Positions 1-10,062 of a DNA stretch of 64,000 nt are shown in pieces (position 1 is the stretch's first letter; each line of letters begins with the position of its first letter). Source of the stretch: Silene latifolia (lineage: Eukaryota > Streptophyta > Magnoliopsida > Caryophyllales > Caryophyllaceae); the NCBI RefSeq assembly GCF_048544455.1, contig NC_133537.1:306999738-307063737 (forward strand), given 5' to 3'. Position numbers and translations under genes: made by a program. The notes below the pieces were generated by a model. That model saw only the letters and a program-made list of their open reading frames with translations. It ran no database searches and was not told where the DNA came from.

Positions 1-1116
1 AGAAATCAATCTACGTACTTCGCATTCATCGCATTATTGGCAAATCCCGGAGCTTGGAAGGTCGAAATTCACCTTTCTTTACATCTTTGTGATCCTTGCA
101 TCGAGGATAAGATCTACGTACTTTTTTTATGGTATTTCGTTAAAGTTAGTTAAACCCTAATTTGGGGATTTGGGGGTTTTGTTGTCTTTCTTGATTGGTA
201 GTAATTGTATGATCGTATGTTAGAAGGAGGATTCGTAGAAGAGGCCTTTTGATAATGTTGTTGAGATCGTCTCGATCAGATTGCATTCGGTAGGGTTTCC
301 CTACTCAGTATTAGTCCCATAATGTGTTGGTGGTGATTTGTGATTGTTGATTGTTATCATACGCGTATTGTGACGGTTGTTGGTTTTGATTGCTGTTTAG
401 TAGTTGTGATTGTTTGTATCTGTCTGTGTTTTTCGGGGCGCGTCCCTGGCTGAGTGGAGTCACTTGCGGGAGTGGCTTCACGCCCATTATTCGCCTTCTG
501 TGGAACCCGCCACAGAAGGGATGTGCACATTAATGGATTTGGGTTTATCGCTCGATGGAGATGAGCGGGGATTAGGTGGGAACGGTGCGGTCCTCTCGGC
601 GCGCGTGGATCGACTGTTGCGATGGGCACTCTGGCGGGGCTACACACTTTAGTGTGTAGTCAGTATTGTGGAGTTGGTGATGGAGTTCGGAGTATATCCG
701 TGATGTTTGAGTTTGTGTTGATTGTTGTGTTGTTGGATTATATAAATTGTGTGATTAGATCGACGGCCCGTTTATTGTTTTAAAAAATATGGTGATCCAT
801 TCGGGGATGGTGAGCAGTTGTTGAGCAGGTATGAGTAGAGATACATGTGCTAGCTGGGATGAGTCATCACTGCAGTTAGAAGAGTCTTCCGCTGTTGTCA
901 GACATTATGTTTAGCTTTTAGACATTTGATTTTGGAGAACATGTATTCACATTTTATCAGTTTGGTTTCCGGATTGTAATCTTTCACTTAACTTTATACT
1001 ATTTAAATACTGTTTCGTTATTGTCTTATGATTATCATTGCCTCGGGGAACCAAGATGGTAACTTCTTCATACCTGAGTGGTCCTGGTATGGCACTTGGA
1101 GTATGGGGGTGTTACA
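1..1116. mobile_element. 3' part of a Tekay-like (Ty3/gypsy) LTR, truncated by the window edge
   Basis: The segment ends in GGGGGTGTTACA at 1116, the same terminus as the solo LTR ending at 11964, and both ends are preceded by a related 'cctcggg-aaccgagatggtaac' block. A GC-richer central part (about 430-650) has the 'cttcacgcccattattcgcc' and 'gtggaacccgccaca' words that I associate with plant Tekay/Del chromovirus LTRs; that lineage is recalled, not tested. The sequence after 1116 is a repeat array belonging to element A, so this LTR is inserted in the left part of that MULE. The other end, and so the target duplication, lies outside the window. Open frames inside it look non-coding. Confidence 0.6.
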
Positions 1117-1390
1117 CCTGGACCTTATTTGGTGAACTTATTTTATGTATCCTTGACCTTATTTGTGAACTTATTTTGTGAATCCTTGACGTTATTTTGT
1201 GAATCTAGGAGCTTATTTTGTGAATCTTGGAGCTTATTTTGTGAATCTTGGAACTTATTTTGTGAACTTATTTTGTGAACTTATTTGTGAATCCTGGAAC
1301 TTAATTCGTGAACTCCTTGACCTTAGTTTGTGAACTTGTTTTGTGAATCCTTGACCTTATTTTGTGAATCCTGGACCTTATTTTCCTTAT
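1117..1390. repeat. 21-bp motif array (TTTTGTGAATCYTGGACCTTA type), left block of element A
   Basis: About a dozen tandem or near-tandem copies of a degenerate 21-bp unit containing TTATTTTGTGAATC, the reverse complement of the GATTCACAAAATAA motif found at 1980-3290, 12400-12910 and 14205-14985. It fills the space between the LTR end and the acceptor of the first visible Ulp1-like exon, so it probably lies in an intron. Confidence 0.8.
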
Positions 1391-1435
1391 TATAGCATTA
1401 ATCTCTTGGTTTGTCTTGTACATTTACTATCTCAG

Positions 1436-2380
1436 GTTTTTATCCCTTTCCATAGTAACACGCCGCCGCAGCATTGGTGGGCTTATGTCTGTGATATAAA
1501 GCAGGGAAAAAATTTCATCCTTGACTCATGCGTGGCTGTTAATGTGGATCCTGACAACAAGCATGCCAAAGAGCTTGTATGATTTTTTTTTTCCAAAATA
1601 TTGTTATTGCCTTTTCTTTTAAAAGTATACTCCAAAATATATTTTGATCTTATTATTGCCTTTTCTTTTTCAGGTACATCATGTTTCATCTATTTTGGGA
1701 GAGTCATATAAATCTTTGGAGTTCATGCACACGAACGAATTTGTTAATCTCGAAGTCCCTCAACAAAGAACAAGGTATGTAAGCATGTATCTTTTTCCTT
1801 TTGTTAACAGATCAATAGTTATTATTTTGAGCTTGTTGATTTTAAACCATTTACTGTTTTTTTTTGTCTAGTTATGATTGTGGAGTTTTTCTGTTGAAGT
1901 GGTTGAGTGCTTGGACGATGATAGTTTATGGACCAAAAGTGAATATTTTGAGGTAAGTTCATTAGTATACGAAAATAAAGGCTTATCTTGTGAATCTCAG
2001 ACATTGTTCAGTGAATCTTAGAGCTTTTTTTGTGAAACTTGGTCATTATAAGTGGTTTAAAATCAACAAGCTCTGAGATTCACTGAACAAGCTCTGAGAT
2101 TCACTGAATAAGGTTTGAGAATCACAAAAAAGGTTTGATATTCACCAAATAAAGATAGGTTGGTTGTCTATATACTTCATTAATATATGTCGCTCTTTGC
2201 AGAAATTGACACAATATCGAAAATCGATCATATTGGAACTACTTAGATGGGATAAAAATACTAAAAAGGTACACTTCATTGTCTTAAAAATGATGTGAAG
2301 TTCATTTCTTCATAACTTTGGCGAATATTTCGTAAATAAGTCGATTGTACTTGTTTTTGGTTGTATAGGTGTTTAATTAA
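1436..2380 (+). pseudogene. Ulp1-like (C48-type) cysteine peptidase, 3' exons, element A
   Basis: Five exon-like blocks with GT-AG borders can be followed: 1436-1576, 1674-1774, 1872-1952, 2203-2268 and 2369-2380 (stop TAA). The first encodes VFIPFHS...QHWWAYVCDI and FILDS, matching the His and Asp strands of Ulp1-type peptidases. The block at 1872 encodes SYDCGVFLLKW, with the catalytic Cys in the typical DCGVF context. The next encodes KLTQYRKSIILELLRW, a usual C-terminal stretch of transposon Ulp1-like proteins. The 1952/2203 junction is out of phase as drawn, so there is either an indel or a different splice site. The 5' exons are missing, cut by the LTR or outside the window. In MULEs such genes are passengers of unknown role; SUMO-protease activity is inferred from family only. 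Confidence 0.75.
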
Positions 2381-3290
2381 AGAAGACAATTGTCCGTGAA
2401 GTCATAATATGCAAAAGTGGGCCGAGGCTCCTATAAAGATTGTTGCCTTCATCAACTCTTGTAAAGATATTTGATAGTTGTAAAGTCGTAATAATTTTTC
2501 AGGGTCACTTATGTGACTTATGTAGCTAATTTGACATTGAGTTGAGCAATTTGAGCTAATTTGACATTGACATTGAGTTCAGCAAAAGTGGGTCGAGGCT
2601 CTTGTAAAGATTGTTGCCTACATGGACTCTTGTAAAGATATTTGATAGTTGTAAAGTAATGATTTTAAACCACGACCAAGTTTGACATTGACATTGAGTT
2701 GAGCAAAAGGTCTGAGATTCACAAGATAAGTTCCGAGATTCACAAAATTAAGAGCAAAATAGATGATTTTAAACCACGACCAAGTTTCACAGAACAAGCC
2801 CTAAGATTCACTGAACAAGGTCTGAGATTCACAAGATAAGGTCTGAGATTCACAAAATTAAGAGCAAAATAGATGATTTTAAACCACGACCAAGTTTCAC
2901 AGAACAAGCCCTAACATTCACTGAACAAGGTCTGAGATTCACAAGATAAGGTCTGAGATTCACAAAATTAAGAGCAAAATAGATGATTTTAAACCACGAC
3001 CAAGTTTCACAGAACAAGCCCTAAGATTCACTGAACAAGGTCTGAGATTCACAAAATTAAGAGCAAAATAGATGATTTTAAACCACGACCAAGTTTCACA
3101 GAACAAGCCCTAAGATTCACTGAACAAGGTCTGAGATTCACAAAATAAGGTATGAGATTCACAAAATTAAGAGCAAAATAGATGATTTTAAACCACGACC
3201 AAGTTTCACAGAACAAGCCCTAAGATTCACTGAACAAGGTCTGAGATTCACAAGATTCACTGAACAAGGTCTGGAATGATAAAAACGCTT
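1980..3290. repeat. 21-bp motif array with 110-bp higher-order tandem repeat (2661-3290)
   Basis: Degenerate 21-bp units (GAGATTCACAAAATAAGGTC) fill the spacer between the two converging genes of element A. From 2661 the units form a higher-order tandem repeat: the word GATTTTAAACCACGACC recurs at 2661, 2765, 2875, 2985, 3074 and 3184. Spacing is 104, 110, 110, 89 and 110 bp, so one unit is shorter by exactly one 21-bp subunit. Another copy of the same higher-order unit lies at about 12597. A separate pair of diverged copies about 171 bp apart (2417-2483 and 2588-2655) precedes the array. Confidence 0.85.
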
Positions 3291-3370
3291 GATGCTAGAT
3301 TCAGAACCAAGTTTCACAATTTTACGTTCCAGTTTCACAAAATGAGGTCCAGGATTCACAGGATTCAAAA

Positions 3371-3532
3371 CATTGACAAAAATAAAACGAGCTTAAAACT
3401 TGTCTTCTTCAATCGTCATCTCTATTCTCGTTGCTTAAGAATACTCCATTACATTGACAAAAATAAAACGAGCTTAAAACTTGTCTTCTTCAATCGTCAT
3501 CTCTATTCTCGTTGCTTAAGAATACTCCATTA
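3371..3532. repeat. Exact 81-bp tandem duplication
   Basis: The 81-bp segment starting CATTGACAAAAATAAAACG at 3371 is repeated immediately at 3452. The two copies look identical, so the duplication is recent relative to the decayed surroundings. It lies just beyond the stop codon of the element A transposase gene, in its presumed 3' UTR. Confidence 0.9.
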
Positions 3533-4769
3533 CATCATTCTTCATTCTCGGCCTCTTCCTTTTCTTCCGATGTGTCTCCCTATGTGAAGAATCAAACCTT
3601 TCTTAGATACTTTTTTTTAGAAAAAAAAAAGAATTAGTAGACAATAGTAGTTGCGTTTTCAAGCAATACTAAAATAGAAAGACAAGAGTAGAATTATACA
3701 TACTTGATTCTCAGGAGGATGCTCTGCAAACTCATTTGGACAATTTCTTTTATCGTGGCGTGACATGCGTTTACACTTAGCAAATAACCTTTTCGGTTTT
3801 CTTGCCTTCATAATTGCCTTATTTTTGCTGCTCACCATCCTTTTACTACTACCTTTGTTTCTAGAGACTTTAGGTGGTAAGATCTTGATTTCTTTTGGAG
3901 CCTTGCGGTTGAGACGGGCCTCCAATTCTTGTTCTTTGGTCAAAGGTTTTGGGTTTGGCTCCAACTTCTCTCGGAATTCTTTCTCTCATATCTGACTCTT
4001 CTTCTTTCTTTTGAGCATACCAACAGTTGCGTAAATCTCAGACCACACCCGAGACATTCCAAATTTACTATTACCAGTAAGATCATTGTTTTCCAGTAGA
4101 TTTCCATTCAAATCATAAACCGGGTTTCTGAGTGCATTCTTACTCCACCTACGCAAAATGTATTTCTCAGGAATTTCCTTATACTTTCCCGAGCAAATCC
4201 AAATGATGTGGTTGCATAAGATACCTTTCCTTTCAAAAAATTTACATGCACAACGAACATCCATTGTTCTCCTATTGTACTCAACTGCATATCTCTTTCG
4301 CTTGTTCGCGTCCTCAACAATTGAAACTTCAAAGTTAGTTACTGGATCTGGTGGGGTGTATCCACAAACACTACACGCATTTACCGAAAATTTAACCTCC
4401 TCTTGGAAGTCAAATAACACTTCATGTGTATAGACCTTCACTGCATGGGCCTCCCAGTTTGACCCGAATAGGGTTTCAGGTATTGAGTTGTGGCTATGTG
4501 CTTCAAGAAGCTTTAGATTGTGCCTTTGTTGGTCCATGGCTGTAATACCCCGTATTTTGATAGTAATTTATGAGAATAATTTACGTAAGTTAATAATTGA
4601 TTAAAGACATTTCTAATAATAATTACAATAAGACGTTAATTAAATAATAGTTAAGTATTCAAGTCGGGAATTGGTTGTAGCTAATAATTGAGTATTGGGT
4701 CGTGTGCCATTGTTATATGGACCGAAATTTATTAATCTAGTATGAGTGTGATCGAGAATTGTATCGGGA

Positions 4770-5052
<283 letters not shown>

Positions 5053-5181
5053 TAACTCAATAAAAACCATGATGAGAGGGACACGCTTCTCTCTAAGAAA
5101 CCAGCGAAGAACCCTAAATTCAATCGCAAATTCGATCATCTTCCTCTTTGCTTAATCTTTCTGCTGATTGTTTCTTTTCCT

Positions 5182-6509
5182 TTGATGGCACGACCACGGG
5201 GAAGAGGGCGTGGTAGGCCTGTATCTGCTCGCGCCGTCACGGATGCTTCCCCCTCTGTTGCGATTGCTGATTCAGGTGAACTTGCTCGATCCCCTATTGT
5301 GATTAATTCTCTCATTGATTCCGCGATTAGAAGCCACAGTCGCCCCAAAACCTTTAATTCGGTTATCCATGAACTTAAGGAGGCTGGTGATGCTCTTTTT
5401 GAAGAGATAGAACCAGATTTCGAACACCAAACCCAGGTGGAACCTTTAGCAGACTCTGCAACTGCTCCCCTAAACCCTGAAATCATTGATGTGCGCTCCC
5501 CTATCCCTACCCCCATCTCTGCCAAAGGATGGAACAATGTGGCTAAGGCTAAACCTGGGATGAGCCTGCACTACTGTAATCATAGTGCGAACTCTACTGA
5601 GATCGACATCTGCGAGGACGATATTGCTGGAGAACTACAATTTTGGAAGTACACCTTAATGGGTAATGCACTAGGAGCAAAACCCACCACTGCTCAGATG
5701 CAGGCATACGTTTCTAAGAACTGGAATCATGTTTCCCTTCCCACTGTCCAATATTTCAGGAGGGGCTGGTTCTCTTTCCGCTTCACAACGCAAGGAGACA
5801 TGGATGAGGTTCTCAAAGGTGGCCCCTGGACCATGGGTAGTAGCTCTCTGGTTTTGAAGAAATGGACTCCAACTTTCTCTATGGAGATGGACAAAATATC
5901 CACTGTCCCTATTTGGATCCTTTTCCCGGACCTTGACCCTTTCCTTTGGTCGGATGCTGTGCTCAACAAGCTAGCTAGCAAAATAGGTAAGCCAATGTAT
6001 GCAGACATGACAACCACCACCAAAGCCCGCCTTTCTTTTGCTCGTGTCCTTGTGGAAGCTGACCTCTCTACTGAACTGCCTGATAACATCATCCTCAACA
6101 CCCCCTACCATGGCCAAATCTCTCAGAGTGTGGTTTATGAATGGAGGCCCTATTATTGCGTTTGTTGTGGAAAAATGGGGCACACGGAAAATTTCTGCAA
6201 GTTTAACAAAGCCAAGATCCAAAACAAACCAGTCTGGCAACCTAAAATGGTTGCTCCTACTGCTGCCTGCCCCAACCAGGAACCCGAGCCCCCTGTTTTT
6301 ACCCCTGCCAAGACTGCTAAACCCAAAAGTCCCCCCCTAAACATCCATCTAGCAATGAGGAAAACCTGGTCATTGTACAGAATAGCTTTGCTGCTCTGAG
6401 TGAAGAAGAAAATGCCCCTGGCAGCCTAGATGACGACACCCTAGGCTTAGTTGAAACTGTTGACCCCCTCCCACCAGATAAGAATGAAGATTGCCTCCTG
6501 GAACATTAG
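5182..6509 (+). pseudogene. LINE ORF1 (DUF4283 plus CCHC zinc knuckle), frameshifted near the C terminus
   Basis: Plant L1 ORF1 protein, the RNA-binding partner of ORF2. It begins with an Arg/Gly-rich stretch (RPRGRGRGR). A DUF4283-type RNA-binding domain covers about residues 130-320 (FWKYTLMGNALGAKP, GGPWTM, LSFARVLVEAD). The CCHC knuckle CVCCGKMGHTENFC is at about residues 330-343. The continuous frame stops at 6399. A sensible acidic tail ending LLEH runs in another frame to TAG at 6507-6509, and the switch maps to a run of seven C at 6331-6337, consistent with loss of one C. With that tail, ORF1 overlaps the ORF2 start by 26 bp. A true indel is the likeliest cause; programmed slippage is possible but has no support here. 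Confidence 0.85.
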
Positions 6510-9500
6510 AGGCTTCAATGACAGCCTAAAGCACACTGAGGTTAGTAAGTTTTTGCATCTCCATAGAGTGGATCTTTTTGGCCTTCTCGAAACTCATGTA
6601 AAGGATCACAAAGAACATGCTTTCATGAAAAAATTTCCCAAGTATGAGATTATCAGCAACAAGACTCGTGGCAGAATCTGGTTGTTCTATAATCCTGCTA
6701 CTGTGATTGTAAATAATATCGCCCTTCATGAGCAACTCATCCACTGCACTGTCACTTCTAAAGCTACTAACCTTTGTGTGGCTACCACTTTTGTCTATGG
6801 AATGAATGACCCCCAAGACAGACAGCGTCTCTGGGATAAGCTCATCTCCATATCCCCCTTAGCCTCCCCCTGGCTGGTTACGGGTGACTTCAATGTTGTT
6901 AGGGACCTTACTGAGCGCAAAGGCCCTCACCCTCCTTCCCTTCATGACATCATGGATTTTAATGCCTGCCTCGCCCAGTGCCTTTTGGATGATATGAACT
7001 GCACTGGTGCTGAGTTCTCCTGGACCAACAAACATGAGCACCAAACCAGAACCTGGGCCCGCCTTGATAGAGTTCTCATAAACCCTGCTTGGACTTCTCT
7101 TTTCCCTGCCTCTGTTGCTGAATGCCTTCCACCAGGCATTTCTGACCATGCCCCCCTGCTGGTTTCTTTTGGAGGAGACCAAAAATTCACAAAAAATTTT
7201 AGCTTTCTCAATGCTTGGACTACGAACCCTAACTATCACACTATTGTTGCCACTGCGTGGGCTTCTCCCTGCTATGGCACGCCCACCTATCAGCTTTACT
7301 ACAAGCTCAGAATGGTTAAGAAGGCCCTCACTGCCCTTCACAAACAAAGTTACTCGAACATTGTTGTGCGTCTGAAAGATGCCCAGAAAGCCTTGGAAAA
7401 TTGCCAGAAGAACCTTCAAAATGATTTGTTCTCCGCCACCCTTATCACTCTTGAAAGGGAGCTAATTTTCAAGTACAAAGACCTTAGCACTGCTGAAAAC
7501 GACATGCTATTCCAACGTGCTAAAACCGCCAACATAAGAAAGGGTGACTCGTCCTCCAGCTATTTCTTTGCGAAAATTGCCACACGAAGACATCAAAGCA
7601 CTATTGGTACAATTATGGACAAAGACGGGACTGCCAGGAAGGGGATTGATGATGTGAATAGGGCCTTTGTTGAGTATTATACAGACCTGCTGGGTACTGA
7701 CACTACAGTGGGTTCGATTGATGAGGCTATCTTCAATGCTGGACCCAGGGTCCCTGCATCTTCTGGTACCCTCCTTTCCTCCCCTATCACTCGTACTGAA
7801 ATTAAGAGTGCCCTCCACAGCATTGGCTCCTCAAAAAGCCCGGGTCAAGACGGGTTTTCTTCTGCGTTTTTTAAGACTGACTGGGATCTGGTTGGCGACC
7901 TCTTTTGCACAGCCGTGGAAGAATTTTTCCGGAAAGGTAAGATGATGAGAAAGGTAAACACCACCCTCCTTGCACTCATCCCCAAAAAAAGTGTGCCTTC
8001 TATGGTACAAGATTTTCGGCCGATTGCCTGTTGCTCCGTTGTGTACAAGACCATTAGCAAGATCATTGCAAACCGTCTCAAGTGTGTTCTTCCTGACCTC
8101 ATTGGCAATGAACAAGCCGCTTTCGTCCAGGGGCGCAACATTTTTGAGAATATCATGATGACCCAAAACCTCATTAAAAATTACAATCAAAGCAATACCA
8201 CTCCCAGATGCCTCATTAAGGTTGATATTCGGAAGGCTTTCGACTCCATTCAATGGGTTTTCATTTCTAACATGCTTACCGGGCTTCATTTCCCAGCAAC
8301 TTTTGTTAAATGGGTCATGGGTTGCATCACCTCAACATGGTTCACGCTGAAGATAAATGGCAGCCAATGTGGTTTCTTCCCGGGTAAATCGGGAGTTCGG
8401 CAAGGGGACCCTATCTCTCCTTATATTTTTGTTCTTGGGATGGAAATGCTCTCCAGACACTTACGTTGCATCCATCACCTCCACCAGGTTTCCTATCACC
8501 CAAAATGTGCGAAACTAAACCTCAATCACCTGATTTTCGCTGACGACCTAATGATCTTTATGAGGGGGGACACCCCTTCTGTTGTGGCTGCTGCCCAATG
8601 CCAGGTCTCTTTTGCTTCTATCTCGGGTCTGCATGCTAGCCCTACCAAAACTAGCATCTACTACGGAGGAGTCCATGACGATGTTAAAAGGCAAATTCGG
8701 ACTCTCACTGGCTATACTGAAGATAAATTCCCTTTCCGCTATCTTGGCATTACTATGAATCCCGGGCGTCTTTCTCCCAGCATGTTCAACATCATGATTG
8801 ACAAAATTCAGAGCTCAATTCACCATTGGTCTGGAAACCTCCTTTCCTATGCCGGGAAGCTTCAACTCATCAACGCGGTCGTCTTTGGCTTGGAAAACGT
8901 TTGGTGCTCTGTTTTGCTCCTGCCTTCCCACATCCTCAAAATAGTTAACAAACTTTGTAAGGACTATTTTTGGGGAATCTCTGGTAAGCAAAGACGGATG
9001 ACTTTCAAGGGGTGGTCCTCCATTTGCAAGCCTTGGTTAGAAGGAGGATACAATGTCAAGGAATTGCTTAGCTGGAATAAAGCGCTCCTTTGCAAGTGGG
9101 TCTGGCAGCTCACTCAAAACAGAGACGGAATATGGGACCGTTGGAACCGTACTTACAACTATAGAGACCACTCTTTTTGGGATGCTCAGGCAAGGAGCTG
9201 GCACGCCGAAAGCTGGCGCGACATTATCAAAACGAAAAATTCCATTCTTGAAATTGCTGGTTCAAGCGCTAATGCTCAACGGATGTTGAACGCCTGCGTC
9301 TCTCACGGTCAGTTCAGGGTTGGAAAAGCGTACCATTTTTTCAGGGATAAGGGCCACTCCACGAGGTGGGTTGCTGCCCTCACGGCCCCTTGTGTCTTGC
9401 CCAAGCATCGTTTGTGCACCATTCAAGCAGGGCAACGTCAACTCCCAACTGTTGACAACTTAAGCAAACGTGGCTTCTTCCACACCAACTGGTGCTCCCT

Positions 9501-9861
9501 TTGCTGCCACGCCGCTGAGTCCCACCGGCATCTTTTCTTCCGGTGCCCCTTCTCGCTCCAGGTGATGAATTCCATGCTTCTCTGGCTGGGTCCCTCGGTT
9601 TTAGAAGATGCAAATGATATTAAAAGCTGCTTATACAAGCTGCTGGGAGGAGGTAAAAAGCGGATTTGGAGGAACGATGTGGCCGCGAGCTGTGTTGCAG
9701 GTATGGTCTACGAAATCTGGAATGCGAGAAACACCCGTATCTTTGGAGGAGCTGTGAACACCCCTGCCCAGATTGCTACTTCTCTGCAGCAAACGTTAAA
9801 GCTCAGGTTTTCGGACAACTCGGATAGACGAATGCAAAACTGGCTGGCAACTAGAATCTAA
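6484..9861 (+). CDS. LINE ORF2: endonuclease and reverse transcriptase, intact
   Basis: Encodes the enzyme for target-primed reverse transcription. I choose ATG 6484 (MKIASWNIRG), which places the conserved start of the apurinic-type endonuclease at residue 1; an upstream in-frame ATG at 6451 would add 11 residues. Endonuclease motifs: WNIRG, ETH, GDFN, SDHAP-like (ISDHAPL). The reverse transcriptase follows with the LALIPKK, DFRPIACC, KVDIRKAFDS, GVRQGDPISPY and catalytic FADD blocks, in the usual order. A C-terminal zf-RVT region contains CSLCCHAAESHRHLFFRCPFS-like Cys/His residues. Length of 1,125 residues is normal for plant L1. No stop or frameshift is visible, so the copy could be autonomous if ORF1 function were supplied. 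Confidence 0.95.
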   Translation: MKIASWNIRGFNDSLKHTEVSKFLHLHRVDLFGLLETHVKDHKEHAFMKKFPKYEIISNKTRGRIWLFYNPATVIVNNIALHEQLIHCTVTSKATNLCVATTFVYGMNDPQDRQRLWDKLISISPLASPWLVTGDFNVVRDLTERKGPHPPSLHDIMDFNACLAQCLLDDMNCTGAEFSWTNKHEHQTRTWARLDRVLINPAWTSLFPASVAECLPPGISDHAPLLVSFGGDQKFTKNFSFLNAWTTNPNYHTIVATAWASPCYGTPTYQLYYKLRMVKKALTALHKQSYSNIVVRLKDAQKALENCQKNLQNDLFSATLITLERELIFKYKDLSTAENDMLFQRAKTANIRKGDSSSSYFFAKIATRRHQSTIGTIMDKDGTARKGIDDVNRAFVEYYTDLLGTDTTVGSIDEAIFNAGPRVPASSGTLLSSPITRTEIKSALHSIGSSKSPGQDGFSSAFFKTDWDLVGDLFCTAVEEFFRKGKMMRKVNTTLLALIPKKSVPSMVQDFRPIACCSVVYKTISKIIANRLKCVLPDLIGNEQAAFVQGRNIFENIMMTQNLIKNYNQSNTTPRCLIKVDIRKAFDSIQWVFISNMLTGLHFPATFVKWVMGCITSTWFTLKINGSQCGFFPGKSGVRQGDPISPYIFVLGMEMLSRHLRCIHHLHQVSYHPKCAKLNLNHLIFADDLMIFMRGDTPSVVAAAQCQVSFASISGLHASPTKTSIYYGGVHDDVKRQIRTLTGYTEDKFPFRYLGITMNPGRLSPSMFNIMIDKIQSSIHHWSGNLLSYAGKLQLINAVVFGLENVWCSVLLLPSHILKIVNKLCKDYFWGISGKQRRMTFKGWSSICKPWLEGGYNVKELLSWNKALLCKWVWQLTQNRDGIWDRWNRTYNYRDHSFWDAQARSWHAESWRDIIKTKNSILEIAGSSANAQRMLNACVSHGQFRVGKAYHFFRDKGHSTRWVAALTAPCVLPKHRLCTIQAGQRQLPTVDNLSKRGFFHTNWCSLCCHAAESHRHLFFRCPFSLQVMNSMLLWLGPSVLEDANDIKSCLYKLLGGGKKRIWRNDVAASCVAGMVYEIWNARNTRIFGGAVNTPAQIATSLQQTLKLRFSDNSDRRMQNWLATRI

Positions 9862-10031
9862 CGGCTGTTTCGTTCTCTAGTTTACATCTCTTGGCTGTTT
9901 TTGACATTCGGTTTTTTTTTAGTACTTGTTGGGTTTTGGTTTTTGTAAGTTTCCTTCTCATTTTTCTTTCCCTATATGGATGAATAAAATGAGTTTAACT
10001 TTCTTACAAAAAAAAAAAAAAATAAAAAAAA

Positions 10032-10062
<31 letters not shown>

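Larger units (their letters stand above)
5053..10032 (+). mobile_element. L1-type LINE retrotransposon, near full length
   Basis: A roughly 5-kb unit with a short 5' UTR, ORF1 (5182-6399 plus an out-of-frame tail to 6509), ORF2 (6484-9861), a 3' UTR of about 150 bp with GAATAAAATGAG near 9981-9992, and an A-rich tail (10006-10032) passing into (AAT)n. The target duplication cannot be resolved because both flanks are TAA repeat. ORF2 has no stop, so the insertion looks young. The LINE is nested in the solo LTR and is therefore the last event in this stack. Confidence 0.9.

Noticed and set aside
410..652. 80-codon frame in the GC-richer part of the left LTR
   Set aside because: It lies inside an LTR, has no recognisable domain and no conserved counterpart frame in the related solo LTR at 4541-11964.
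2661..3290. CRISPR-like appearance of regularly spaced repeats
   Set aside because: Spacers are not unique, units are themselves built of 21-bp subunits, there are no cas genes, and the context is plant nuclear DNA.
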